The position numbers and the translations under genes are program-made. Below are positions 49,374 to 61,556 of a DNA stretch of 64,000 nt, piece by piece (positions within the stretch are counted from its first letter, which is position 1; each line of letters starts with the position of its first letter). The notes beneath the pieces were generated by a model. That model saw only the letters and a program-made list of their open reading frames with translations. It did not search any database and was not told where the DNA came from. Where the stretch lies: assembly GCA_964036275.1 (NCBI GenBank), contig OZ038434.1, positions 8,389,060-8,453,059 of the forward strand, given 5' to 3'. Source of the DNA: Litoditis marina (taxonomy: Eukaryota; Nematoda; Chromadorea; Rhabditida; Rhabditidae).

Positions 49374-52300
49374 ATGAAGATTGAAATCGGTTCGATCCTA
49401 ATATTTTTACCCGTGGTTTTGGTGGCAGAACCAAACTGTGGCCCCGTTTCAGAAGTATCTGTCGCGTGAGTTTGACTTTGGCTACCTCTCTATCTCTCGT
49501 TTATTTGGAATTTGTAACTGGTTTATCTCAAAATGGTTCCGGCTCAAACTGAGACGGCTGCATACTGTAGAGCTCATTTTTGCTGTCAACAAAATAGACA
49601 TCCTGTGTTCATTTAAAGTTTGCCGGTCTCTCCTTTCACCGAACACAACTGGGAAACAACACAAACACTTATTGAACCAACAAATGGGTAACGATGCGTT
49701 TTTCAGCGGCGATGTCTGTTTCGTCCCCGTTTCAGTGGCCAGTTTCCACCAGGTTTGTAATTGTAATCTGCTTCAAACGCAAATAGTCAGTGAAAAAATC
49801 GCATGTTCGGTCTTGCAGCAAGACAAGGAAAACAAACCTGAAGAGTTTTCTTGTATTGCTGACCTCGGTGTGTTTGGAACAATTCAATTTGAATTGGACA
49901 AGAACTGCTCAAAATTCGTTTTTGAATGTAAATAACGGAGAGATTACTGGATATTCCCTTTTTCCTCCGTGACCACTCATGTACATTTGAAGTGCTGAAC
50001 CGAATTTATTCCACTAACCATATGTTTCAACCCACAAAACTGATCACTATCAGATTTAGACTTTTAATTTCAGGCTGAGTTGTCATGCATTAACATTGGA
50101 GGAAACCTACCCTCGATTCACAGCGACGAAGTGAACAGTCAACTAGTAGCAATGGGAAAAAGTTGGTTTTCAAAGATAAATTGTGGACCCATCAGTCAAG
50201 TTGGAATATTCCTCCAATGCGTTCAAGATCAAGTACTTGATACATGGTCTGCCTGTTAATCTCTTGCTTCGTGTGCGACTTGAAACTTCATGTTGAGTCT
50301 CAAATATAACAAAATTTATCAGTTCAACACGACCATCTTATATAAAGCATAAATTCGTCGGAATTTTCATCTCGTTATTGTAAAATTGTAATATTATCAA
50401 ATGAGCACATACTACAGATTAATTTTACATATTCATGAATATAATAATTTAACAGAGTATTTTTGGACAACTTCCATATGGATAGGACAAGATGTTCGTC
50501 CACAATGGTTGGATGGCAGCAATTGTGGTTACTCAAAATGGGACAACAAAACAGGTTAGATTGGATAAGCAATTTGAAACAATAATGGATGTATAATATT
50601 TCGCTGGTAGATGAAAAAGAAGAAGAGAGAACTGGATTGTGTACTATATGGTTGCAAAAAGGTGTGTTCTACTTTCATTCACGGAAAGCAGTTTCGCGTT
50701 GCAGGTGAAGCTGAACGGAACAATACCTCATGTGGGATGCTCAAAACCACGACGGATTCCAACTTCTGGGAAATGGTTGACTGTTCCGTTTCCACAGGAT
50801 TCATATGTGCTGTTTCACAGTATAAGGGTGGTGTCATACCTTCCGTCCCAAGTGTAACCGCCGCAACTATAACGCAGGTATGCGGAAGTATTATGAGCTA
50901 GACACAAATAAATCATCACACAACGAAGCAAGACTTCCCTCTGCGTGCCCAACATTCTACGATAGCTTTCAAAAAATAATGATGCGCTTCGAAGGCAAAA
51001 TAATGCAACGGTATTCGGTATGAGCAAGAATCAACTTGTGTTCAACTACCGCTTCATTTTGGCATTCAATTCTCCTAATCCGTGATTACATTTCACTCGG
51101 ATTTTCGCGCTAGTTCCGATAGATCACTTGCTCGCATCAGGTAACATCTCTGCTAGCCTGTGAGTTCGTGGGTAGGTAAGTGTGGGGCATTGAATAATAT
51201 TTTGAGGGATCTTTTCGTGCTTCAGTCGGTGGCGAAGCGACGAGGCAAACAACAAAACTAATCAAAGCTTGATTCGTTGAAAATGTAAGATGCGATTCAG
51301 AACTCAATTTGCAGTTTGTAGTTATCCACTGTACAATCCGAGAGCTATATCAAATAACTATAAGAACATTTAAGGGTACATCACATGTTACATACGCGTA
51401 CGGAACGCCACCAACCACCCCCATGACTCATTGTCCTTTCGCTCCGAATAAGACGTTTAAACAGGTCAACACGCTGCCGTGCACAAGTAGGTTCATAAAC
51501 ATCACGCACGTGCCAAGTTATCCTTCATTCAGCTGGTGCATTGCTTTTTGTGACAGTACATCCACCAAAATTCAAGAGAACTATTCAGCGGAATCTGCGT
51601 GATAGATGGTGAGGACTAAATTAATTTAAGCATTCAATCCCTGACCATTGAGAAATTGTAAAAGTGACAGTGTTTCTCAGCTATTGTACAATAAGAAAAG
51701 TTTAGCGCTTTTAATGGTCAGATTTACATTTTGTTCCAGAACAAAAAAATTACGTTCACATAATTTCAAATAACGCAGGTCCCATATTTTCTGCCATGTA
51801 CGGGCTTATCTGACAAGATAGCAGATTACTAGCGCGCCAGGTGTTGATAAATTCCAAACATCTATCTTTTGGACGTGCAAATGACTACATCATAATGTAC
51901 TCATCATATACAATGTATGTATGATGTAACGTTCTCGATTCGTTTCAACCTTTTGCAGTGGGCAGCAATGGCTGCAACAATTGGAATATTCTCGTGATGA
52001 TGGCTCTACAAGAGAGCAACGACGCGAAGGACACACTTGCACCCATCAACTCGTTCATACTACAGGTAGTGATGCAACGTGGTGAATCGTATTACGTTGA
52101 CCTGCGTGTAATTCACCATGGTCAACCTATTCTCATATTACGGTTATTTTCATTTTAGTGGAGCCAAACTGTTCAAATTACCTATGAAAGGTTTATGAAG
52201 AATTGAGCACAGAGCACACAATTAGGTAATTATCTGAGATACTTTGGAGGCTTAACCAATTCTCTCTTGATAAATCCAATTCAATTCTTGGTAATTATTT

Positions 52301-55300
52301 TCACACAAAAAACCAATTCAATTCACAAATCTTTTCAATCCCAATTCCAATTCCAATTAAATTCAATTCCTTGACCACTATCAAGTCAAATAATCCAAAT
52401 ACATGAGTTATTCTGTGGAAACTGATATTTGAATGATAATACGTCTATCAACGTGTATTCCAGATGTCTGGAGATTGTAGTTCACAAAGTGAGGTCATAT
52501 TCATGACTCCCGGGCAATTGCGTCGAAACTCTAAATGTGAAAAGTCGTCAGTGAGTAAATGTTTTCAAGAAACACTCGAGTCAGCAGATCGAACTCACAT
52601 ATTTATCAGACAACTGATATTGTCTGTGTCTCATCGACATCCGTGTTTCTCGCATTTGTTAGTTGGCAGGGTACTGTTTCAAACTTTTCAGCGCTCGTAA
52701 ATATGTAAATAGAGGCGATAAAACAGGGAACCAAAACAGGAAAACTTGATCTACATCGAACTTCGTCTATCGGTTTTACTGTTAAGGTTTGCTCTAAAAA
52801 GAAAATGCCAGAACGCCACATGTTGTTTTATATTCTGCTAGCTGATGATCAGCCGTGTTTCGAAAGTTGTGATGTGTCCTTCTTACATAAATGACAAATG
52901 GCGTAACTCAACTGTATGTGACTCAATCCGAAATACAATCAGAATAAATGCATATGAGTTGACAGGCAGAGAAGGGAACCCTAACATCTGTTCTCAATAA
53001 CATTCCGGTTACTGACATTGAAATCTTGGACTCTCAGGACAAGACCGAAGTTATCATCTCAATGTTCGACAAAGTTGTGAGTTATCCAAGATCATGATTT
53101 AGCGGGTCATGGGTGCAAAAACTATGTAAACCACTAGAAGTCAATGGAATAGTCACGTAACGCTAGCATCGTGTACTTTGTCTTGCTCGTTTCTGAGTTG
53201 TGCTGTATTTGACGTTTGACGTTACATTTCATATTCCACATAGCTAATTCCACATAAACCTTTTGGTAATGTCCTGAACTCTATAATGTCCTAAATTAAA
53301 TATACATTAACAACATGTTACAACCACATCCACAACAATCACATCCATAAAACAAATCACGTGAACAACCGAAGTACCGTTTGTTTTACAGATAAACGGT
53401 TGCGATATGAAGTTGCCTGACGGAACCGGGGGCATCCTGTATTTTTTCACTGACGTGACATGTGGTGATGTGTGTACAAAGAACATGACCGCCCAACAAG
53501 CAGACATAGTCGATAATATGACGAAACTCGGCTACAATTTGAGATTCATTCATGTTGGTTCGCCTCTTGAAAAATATGAAGAAGGTACTTGTTTTCTGGG
53601 AATACACTCTAGTATTTGACGGCCACACGCCGACGACATGCAGGGGTCGGCGGAGTGTCGCCGGCGGGTCGCCTGCGACCATTTTCGAGTTCATTACTTG
53701 AATGATCTATATAGTAATCAGATAGCTGAACTGGTAATTTTACATAAAATAAATTTCTTATATACGTAACGTCGCCAGAAATAGAGACGATGAGAATAAC
53801 GGCTTCATTGTTTATTTATGAACTTGTCACCTACTTGAAAACGACAAGTCGTGAAACGACCTGAAAATAATCGCAGGCGACCCACCGGTGACAGTCCGCC
53901 GACCCTTCCATGTCGGCGGCGAGTCGCCGCCAAATTCTAGAGCACTCAGATGAGTACTAGGAAGGTGTTCACTATCTGTTCACTATGTGTTGCTCTGTTC
54001 CACTGTGTCTGTAGTTTGATCGCATTGCGTTTTGGGCAAAGTCGATAGTATGGGCGCGTGTGATTAAACTACAATAAGGTTTTAGTCGTTTCCTAAAATT
54101 CATTCAGTCCACAAGACGTTTCGAACAAGTGACTACCAATTTTTCTAGGACTCAACTGGTTCTCTCAAATTTCAAAACTCTTTTTCAACAAATAAAACGT
54201 GATTTCAATTATAGCTCCAATTTTTGGGTTTCCATCGTGAGAAACCGTTGGCATGAACACATAAGAAAGGGAAACTAGCAAAATACGCAGAATTTATGTG
54301 ATTTTTCAATGTGTCTGTTCAGCGTGCTACAAAAGTGTGGTCGAGAGATGCTGGGAGTACACTACTGCTGTGTGTTATATGGACGATGCAGATCTTGCCA
54401 CACTGTCGCGTAAGAAGTTTCATAAATTTTATGGCAAAGATATAAGTCAAATTTAATACAAAGTTGTATTTTGTGTTTTCAACAATGTTCCATAAGCAAT
54501 GGCTCGATCTTAATTGCCAACCCATTTCGTTGGAAAACATAGAAAAGGGGTTGAATTTGTATAAAAAAAATGAACGCCATCTCGCAATTTTACTGTTCTA
54601 ACAATCTGAAATGGTTCTCAACCTCTGAAAACAATACGTTTACATTAGCGACGTATTTCAAACAAAAGCCAACTACTTTCTCTTCTCAGGCCTTGGTTGG
54701 GTTGTGAAAAACTGTTATGGTTGATTAGAAATATTATATCCAATGTTTGTCTGCTGTAGGTTGTTGTTCAGTTGAAAATAGAAATTTTCTGATTGCGAGA
54801 TTAGATTTATCACCTTTCCTGAAATATTGTCTTAGCATATCTTGACAGAATAGCATGTTTTGTAGATGATCCGACCGTGCAAGTGTGTTCCGCTGATAAG
54901 ACTGACCCAGGCGACAATGGACTATCGGAAGGATGTATGTTTGTTCACTCAGAATAAAAATAAACATTTCTAGAAAAAAATGTTTAGGGTTATATGAAGT
55001 ATTTTCTTCCCTACAAACGTCGCTTCCAATAAATATGCGGATTAAGGAGAAATCTGGCCTTCCGGAATTTTTTCAGTAGAGAAGTTTAGCTCACACCACT
55101 CAGAACGATTGGCGCCAATATTGTGCGGAGGAAGTTCTGAAAAAGCAAAAGAGCTCCTTCCCCAGAGAACCTTCGCTGCATGCCAATACAATTTCCAGGC
55201 AGTTGGTCACTCCGATAGAGCTGTCTGAAAAATAGAGAAAATCTGTGAGTGGTTCTTGAATTCCCACAATTTCAGGGATAATTGGCATCTCTTGCACGGC

Positions 55301-58300
55301 TATATTAGTGGTTATATTCTGCATTGGTGCTCGCTGTTATTTCCGCTACAAAAGTCTCTCAAATGGCTGGAGAAATTTCTGGTTGAAACAAGCTTCAATC
55401 GGAAAGAAAGATGGAGGGTGAGTTCATCATCGATAATTCGACTGGTTCGTAGGCCGTGTGCAACAATATCCGAAGGCTCTCGTTCTGCGAGATATTAATG
55501 CCAATAACCAGGTCCAAAATGGTTCAATGTAACTCGTATTCTATTCCGTTATGATTCAAATGAGAGTAAAGATTGTGAAATATAAAAGGCTTTTGAAAAG
55601 CTGTTCGTTTTTCATGCCCGTAAATCGGGAGTTTTATAATGTTTTTATTCAATAGTGTTCCTGGCTTTCTGACTTCCATGTTTGTTCAGGCCAGCTCATC
55701 AACCATCAGCGCCGAATGACTACAGCAACATTTACGACGAGCCATATGAGTGAGTCGGCTTGTAGGGGTTTTGTCTGAGTTGTAGTTAACATACATCTAC
55801 ATCAGAAAAAGCGAACCACAATCAAAAAGCACTTGGAACTCACTTCAAATACAGCAGGAAAGACCTGAGTTCATCATGTTGGCCTTCTCAATTTTTGAAA
55901 CAGAAAAGTTTGCGCCGACGAATTTGTCAAGCAGCGGAGCGTCATTTATTGAGTTCGAATAACGAAGAATATGAACCTTGCACCTGCGATTCAGACACGA
56001 CGCTATACCATATACTATGTGGATAGGACCTACATGTGCAATATAAAACGACAGAATGTAGAATAAAAACTAGCAATAGTTCGCATTCGACGCTCATTGC
56101 ACCGTAATTGTATTAGAAAGTGCACGGTAACTAGAAATGAAAAACCTGAAAATTGTTTCAGACCGGATGGTTGGGAAATAGAACCAGAGAACCTGTGCCT
56201 GGATGAAAAAGATGTGTTGGGAAGTGGAGCCTTCGCTACCGTATACTTGGCACAACTGAAAGGTGAACTAATCAGAATTAACGCCACAAAACAACAGCTA
56301 TGTGAAATTTGAAGAGTTATAAGGCGAGCACCGATGAACTCACAAATGAGTTTGAACCTAAATATATATTTATCACGTTTCTGAACGGCTCACGTGTTTT
56401 TTTCGACTTCAAAAATGTCCATACCAATAACCATTAAAAACCAGGTATTTTTTCAGGGGATATCCCGTTGATAAAGAGAAGTGGGAACAATATACATCTG
56501 GGTATACGCAAGGAAGCCGATGGATCCTATAAAGTTAGTTCATCTGACACATATTTGTACCGCTTTAATACCTATGTATTTTGTTTTTACATAATCAAAG
56601 CTTAGAAAAATAACCATTTGTGTCTAGGTGGCTGTGAAGCGTCTTCCTCCCCACGCTACCGCCGATGGAAGAATTGATTTCAAGAACGAAATCAATTTCA
56701 TGAAAGATCTAGGACACCATCCACATATACTAAGGTTGGAAATTTGTTATATGTGTGTGTATGTCATAAAAGTATTTATTTTCACGTTTTGTTGCAATAC
56801 AAACTAAAAAGTAGGAATGCGTACTGTAAGTGTCCACGTAGGACTCGTGTCAACTGGATATTACTGTAGAAACTGTCTCAACAAACCATTTTACAGCTTA
56901 TTGGGTGTGGTCGTCTCAACGCATAATCCTTTGATTGTGATCGAGAATTGTGAAAACGGAGATCTACTCTCACACGTGAGAGCCAAGAGAGATAATCTAG
57001 CTGCGGTAGGTGGTGTAGAGGAGATTCAGACATTTAAAACAGTTTCAGTCTCATCTAATTTTTCTTGAGAACCTCCGCGTACAGTAACCGCTTGAGACAC
57101 AAATACAAACAAAGTCGTGTGTGAAAGACTGAAACATTATATTTCGGTGAAACACATCTAATTGTAGTTCAATCAAGAAACAAAGCTTCATTTTCTTACG
57201 TTACGGCAAGCAAATGACAAATACAGCAGAACAAATGAGCAGCTTCTTCATTGGTTTGAACTTTGAACATTTAGGATGACTTGGAAAAAACCTCCCCTGC
57301 AGCTTTCAAGATGAAAGACCTTGTATCGATTGCCTGGCAGATAAGTGATGGAATGGTAAGTTTAGGATTGAACAACTTCAGGTCGTCTCTGAAAATTGGC
57401 GGCGACCCGCCGGCGACACTTCGCCACCTCTCCATGTCGCCGGCGTCGCCGTCAAATTTCATAGGTGTTCAAAAACATCTCGGTATTTCTATCCCAGCGT
57501 CTTTTCCAACATATTTTTTTTAATGATCACAAACCGAACCGAGAGTGCAGCATAATAGTTCACAACACAAAGCACTGAATGTAGGATTAGATTGAGACGC
57601 CGGGACGTTCGAAGAAGCGTACTCAGAACTGTCATTTTATCTGGTGAAACTTTCAGTTCGGACGAGGCGAATGTTGTGCATGCACCAGAAAATGGACATT
57701 GACGATTTTACCTGAACATAAACTGATTGGTGCAAGAATAATGGAAATTTGTCTGTAAAATTACATACTCCATTCCACGTTGTTTTGTACTCGTTGAACT
57801 CACGTTGTTTGTAAGAAATGTTCCAAGTTAAATGCTTCCAGAATTATTTGTGCTCTCACAACTTCATCCATCGGGATATCGCCGCCAGAAATATACTTCT
57901 CAACAAACACATGGTTGCAAAGGTGAAAAATCAACTCTTTCAATTTCACGAAAATCATAACATTTTTCAATGGCTTATTTTTCAAATCGTTTATCGTGTT
58001 CCGATTAGACACAAACTGACCCGGCTGACGTGGCTTGTAACCCGTATCCTGCTATGTAGCGGTTATGCTGGAGTCTCCAACTATCAAATTAATGTTATAT
58101 CTCTCTTTCATATTCACATTTTTCAGATCGCGGATTTCGGTCTGTGTCGACTGGTAGATTCCAGTTTGTATACGGCCAAAGGAGGAAGGCTACCTATAAA
58201 ATGGATGGCACCAGAATCTCTCAAATACTACGAGTACTCACCCAAGACCGATGTGTAAGTATTGAAATAGGTGTAAAAGGCTTACAGAACATGAAAACTA

Positions 58301-59518
58301 AGTATGAAATAAAAAGTAGAAACATCCGTCTCGTTCACCGACGAAAACAACAGGAAAAATCCTGAGGTCTTTCGAAAAAAGTTTCGTTGGTCCTAAGACA
58401 TGTTCCGTTCTGCTGATAACATTGAAAAAATATGTTATCACCGGAACTTTCTCATGTGACCACATTGGTCTGAAATGACCGAGAATTGTCATAGAACTGT
58501 AAACGATGACTTAGGGCATGTTTTTAACCTGCACTCGAAATACAGACTGTTTATTCTGGGCTTCCCCTTACGTTCTGAGCAGAGCAGCGAAACTTTGGAT
58601 TTGTAATCCTTGACTCCTTGACTGACTCCACAATAAGACTTTCATGTTTCAAAAACAACAGAATGCTCTGATTAATATTGTAGAAGTCCACGCTTGTGTA
58701 GATCAGCATTCATCCTCAATTGCAGATGGTCCTTCTCAGTCCTTCTGTTTGAGATGTTTTCATTGGGGGAGGCACCCTATCAAACTGTTCAACCACAAGA
58801 CATGCCGAAGTATCTCGAGGCCGGCAATCGACTACCCAAACCGGAAACGTGTCCGGATGAAATGTATGTTACATAAATGTACAATATATGTATTATTATG
58901 AAAATGAGCTTATTTGAGCATTGGAACAAAGCTTGACGCACAGAAGAAATTGCTTATGCCAAGTTGCAGGCATGTCATCCCGCATGTTTTCATTAATTTC
59001 TAATGTAAAACGTCTTTTCTGTACCTGCCGCACCTGCTTATATCAAAAAGATTGTGAACTCGCGCCGTCAAGTTCACTAACTCTTTCCAGCTACCAGATC
59101 ATGGAGGAGTGTTGGAAGTGGAAGGCAGAGGACAGATATAGCGTGGACCAGGTTGGAACATAAATCTATGAACGCGATTCATGAAACATTCTCTTTGACC
59201 GGTTAACTAGCCTAACGATATTCTAACCGTTTCGCCACTAAATATTTGGTTTCACCGCGAAAACCAAGTCGGGTTTGAATCTGAGATAACTGAGATAACG
59301 TAACTGTTCACCGTGATCGGGATGTTCTTGGTAACTAGTTTTTCTGTATTCTTGGTAACTGGCTATCTCTGTAATTGTAGATATCGTCTGATTGATTAAC
59401 GAGTAAATACTTCCAGATTCAAGCCAACCTGACGGACATACTGAACTCGAACAGTGAGAGTTACGGCTACGTGTCGGTGATGGAGCAGGAACTGGCAAAT
59501 GAAACCTGTCCAATATGA
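49374..59518 (+). CDS. Receptor tyrosine kinase with C-type lectin-like ectodomain
   Basis: About 25 exons, about 844 residues. Exons: 49374-49465, 49707-49752, 50074-50161, 50456-50554, 50705-50877, 51315-51464, 51557-51608, 51959-52065, 52464-52550, 52972-53076, 53392-53584, 54323-54409, 54866-54934, 55276-55417, 55690-55749, 56162-56262, 56457-56533, 56628-56734, 56897-57005, 57275-57355, 57842-57922, 58127-58254, 58726-58863, 59091-59151, 59417-59518. In order: signal peptide (IGSILIFLPVVLVA); C-type lectin-like domain (FHQAELSC to STGFICA) without EPN; Cys-containing, perhaps VWA-like region (GILYFFTDV); membrane span (IIGISCTAILVVIFCIGA); NDYSNIYDEPYE; kinase with GSGAFATV, VAVKRLPP, HRDIAARN, DFG, MAPE. 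The long insert before VAVK is typical of the nematode KIN-16 family. All catalytic residues are present. Exons 51315-51464, 51557-51608 and 52972-53076 are least certain. Confidence 0.88.
53606..53944. mobile_element. CG-rich inverted repeat, about 80-bp arms
   Basis: The arms 53606-53686 and 53862-53942 pair over nearly their whole length (CTCTAG, GGGTCGGCGGA, GGGTCGCCTGCGA). The AT-rich centre is 175 bases. It lies in a receptor-kinase intron (53585-54322). A single-arm relative is at 57391-57462. Confidence 0.85.
54003..54074. repeat. Inverted-repeat element of the TGTAGTTTGATC family
   Basis: CTGTAGTTTGATCGC and TGATTAAACTACA lie in inverse orientation about 45 bases apart, in a receptor-kinase intron. 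Confidence 0.45.
57391..57462. repeat. Solo arm of the CG-rich repeat
   Basis: GGCGACCCGCCGGCGACA, TCCATGTCGCCGGCG and CGTCAAATTT follow the order of the right arm at 53862-53942. Only one arm is present. It lies in a receptor-kinase intron, 36 bases after an exon. Confidence 0.65.
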
Positions 59519-60714
59519 TTAGCCAATAACTTGGACAAATGTTGATCTCGTTCTATTCGCAGTATTTCGATGTTCACGTATATTGTGTTATTTATGTTAT
59601 TCACATATATATGTTATTCACATATAGTAGTATCATGTTGTGTACCTTTAAACTTATACTTCAACTCCAGCGGTTAACAAATGAAACCGGGAAGCAACCA
59701 GGTTGCTTTTGTAGTGAACCTCTGGTTGCTTTCAGATGCAACCAAGGTCTCTACCGTGTGTTTTTTGTTTGTGTTCATTGATTATGGTTGCATTTGAGAT
59801 GCACCCTGGTTGAATTTGAAAGCGAACAATAGTTTTCTACACAAACCACCCGGTTGCTTCTTGGTTGAATGTGTAATTGACTTATTATTATTAATTATTC
59901 CTGCATATATGACTTATCTTGCACGCGAAAACTAACGTTGTGATATCTTCGAGTGGCTTTTTCTATGAATTATTCAATAATTTGATTTCGAACTTCCAGA
60001 GTTTGTACTAGTAAGGGTGCAGATGACATCACCGAAATGTTTTAAGAAAACCCAGATACGCCAACATATCAAACTTTGACTTGGAAGTTTGAGCTTATTA
60101 CGGTAGAGAGCAATAAATGAGTGGAACAAACTATAATGTACCTGAGAGGTGAACGCTCACTCCCTTAGAACAAAAAATGTCACTAACTTAATGGTTTTTT
60201 TCCTCTACGACGAGGGATATAGAAAATAAAAGTATATAACTTTAATGATAAGAATAAACTGTCCTTCGAAACCAAAAAACTGTCCTCAGTTGTGAAAGTG
60301 CTTGTCTCGAGATATGCTAATTACACCCAAAGTGCAAACGTCTGACTGCAGGTTTGACGAGGCTTTCCTGTTCACAGAAACGAGAAACCACGTTGCACAA
60401 GGTTCTGCTGCTCTCATCATTTATTTCAATAACTTCGCTTCGAGCAGCCGGTCGACATCAAAATGTACGGTAACACTTTTATTGAAACGCAGTACAACTT
60501 ATCTGAAATAATTGTGCATTAACTCGTGGAGCCTTTCATGAAACCACTTGAAAACATTCAGTTTTACTTTTTAGATGTTTCTGATACGTTCCCAATTTGT
60601 TGGATTGAAACCTTCTCTTTAACTGGAAAATATTCGAGTGCAATAATGAGTTGCTTGCTCATCACGGCCTGATCTATAGGATACATTTTCTATTTATTTT
60701 TTTCAGCTGTAAAA
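59519..60714. other. Spacer after the receptor kinase
   Basis: 3' UTR and intergenic DNA. AATAAA at 60113 is a candidate poly(A) signal. An inverted-repeat element lies at 59685-59866. A 69-codon frame at 60302-60511 has no domain. Confidence 0.5.
59685..59866. repeat. Inverted-repeat element rich in GGTTGC/GCAACC
   Basis: AACCGGGAAGCAACCAGGT at the left resembles the inverse of ACCCGGTTGCTTCTTGGTT at the right. GGTTGC words recur between them. It is a MITE candidate about 180 bases long. Confidence 0.5.
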
Positions 60715-61556
60715 ATGGTGAGAACTTGCGATAGATGCCACATGATCACGGAAGGATTCGGTTAGTTTGAAGTATGCGTTTTTTTTGAATGAGTGACGGA
60801 GAAGAATAACAGAAGAAAAAGATACTTCTGGACAGTGCCTAATCGATTGATTTTCGTTGGACCATCTCTAATTCCGTTGCTCCATTTCTATTCCTCTCTT
60901 TCTCTCTCAATCCACAATTGTCAGACAGGAATAAAATAGAAAAGCATTTAGGTGACATTTTAAAACAAAGTTGTCCTTATTTCTGATGGTTTGTAGGAAT
61001 AATAACATTATATTCTAATCGATATTATTGGCTGGCGAGTTCTCCTGAGGCAGATGAGGCTCGACCGCTAGCCAGTGCAGTTTTATAGAGAATCAGAGCC
61101 AAAAAATACTGCACCTAGACTCAAATAAGGTTTACTTTATTATAAATAGTATTAATTAGATTCTCATCTATCTTCAAGTTGAGTGTTCTATTTAATCATA
61201 TTGAACTTTAACATATACCATCATATAGAACATAGTTATAAGTTTTGATTAATCTCTCTCTCGCTCTCCTTTTATGTTGTTTCTCCCGATCATCAGCTGA
61301 GAGGAGAAGTTCCTGAAGTGAGATGAATGATGCTGCCCTTGTTCCAGACGTGCATCGGTTCCAGTGCCCAAGGCATACCCTTTGCTACCAATGTAGCCGC
61401 GGTATCGCTTACTGGTCTGAACGGACTGACTGCGATCAGTGTTTCGAAACATGGTACTACAGTAGACACGTGTCGAAGGAGACAATCCGTTTTTTCTTCG
61501 GTAGGTTCATCTACTCCGTTTTCTTTTTTGTTCCGACTGTCGTTTCGGAGCATTAG
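60715..61556 (+). CDS. Small cysteine-rich, probably zinc-binding protein
   Basis: Two exons, 60715-60760 and 61348-61556, join in phase (gttagt ... ttccag) to give 84 residues. The ATG follows a strong TTTTTTTCAG by eight bases, a typical nematode trans-splice acceptor, which supports this start. Cysteines come in pairs: TCDRCHM, FQCPRHTLCYQCSRG and DCDQCFETWYY. That is C-x2-C, C-x5-C-x2-C and C-x2-C, enough for two zinc sites. The end is hydrophobic and aromatic (FFFGRFIYSVFFFVP). A GT donor at 61501 could instead splice out that end (G joined to TCACCTAG at 61556 gives a shorter tail). I do not recognise the family. No function is claimed. Confidence 0.5.

Noticed and set aside
49619..49706. 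Extra receptor exon 49619-49687
   Set aside because: It would leave a 19-base intron, too short to be spliced.
49438..49935. 165-codon plus-strand frame at the receptor start
   Set aside because: It overlaps exon 2 by frame chance. Its upstream part cannot be joined in phase to the signal-peptide exon, and splicing 49465 to 49707 directly gives a proper lectin start.
60302..60511. 69-codon frame before the small cysteine gene
   Set aside because: No domain and no in-phase link to 60715, which has its own trans-splice type acceptor.
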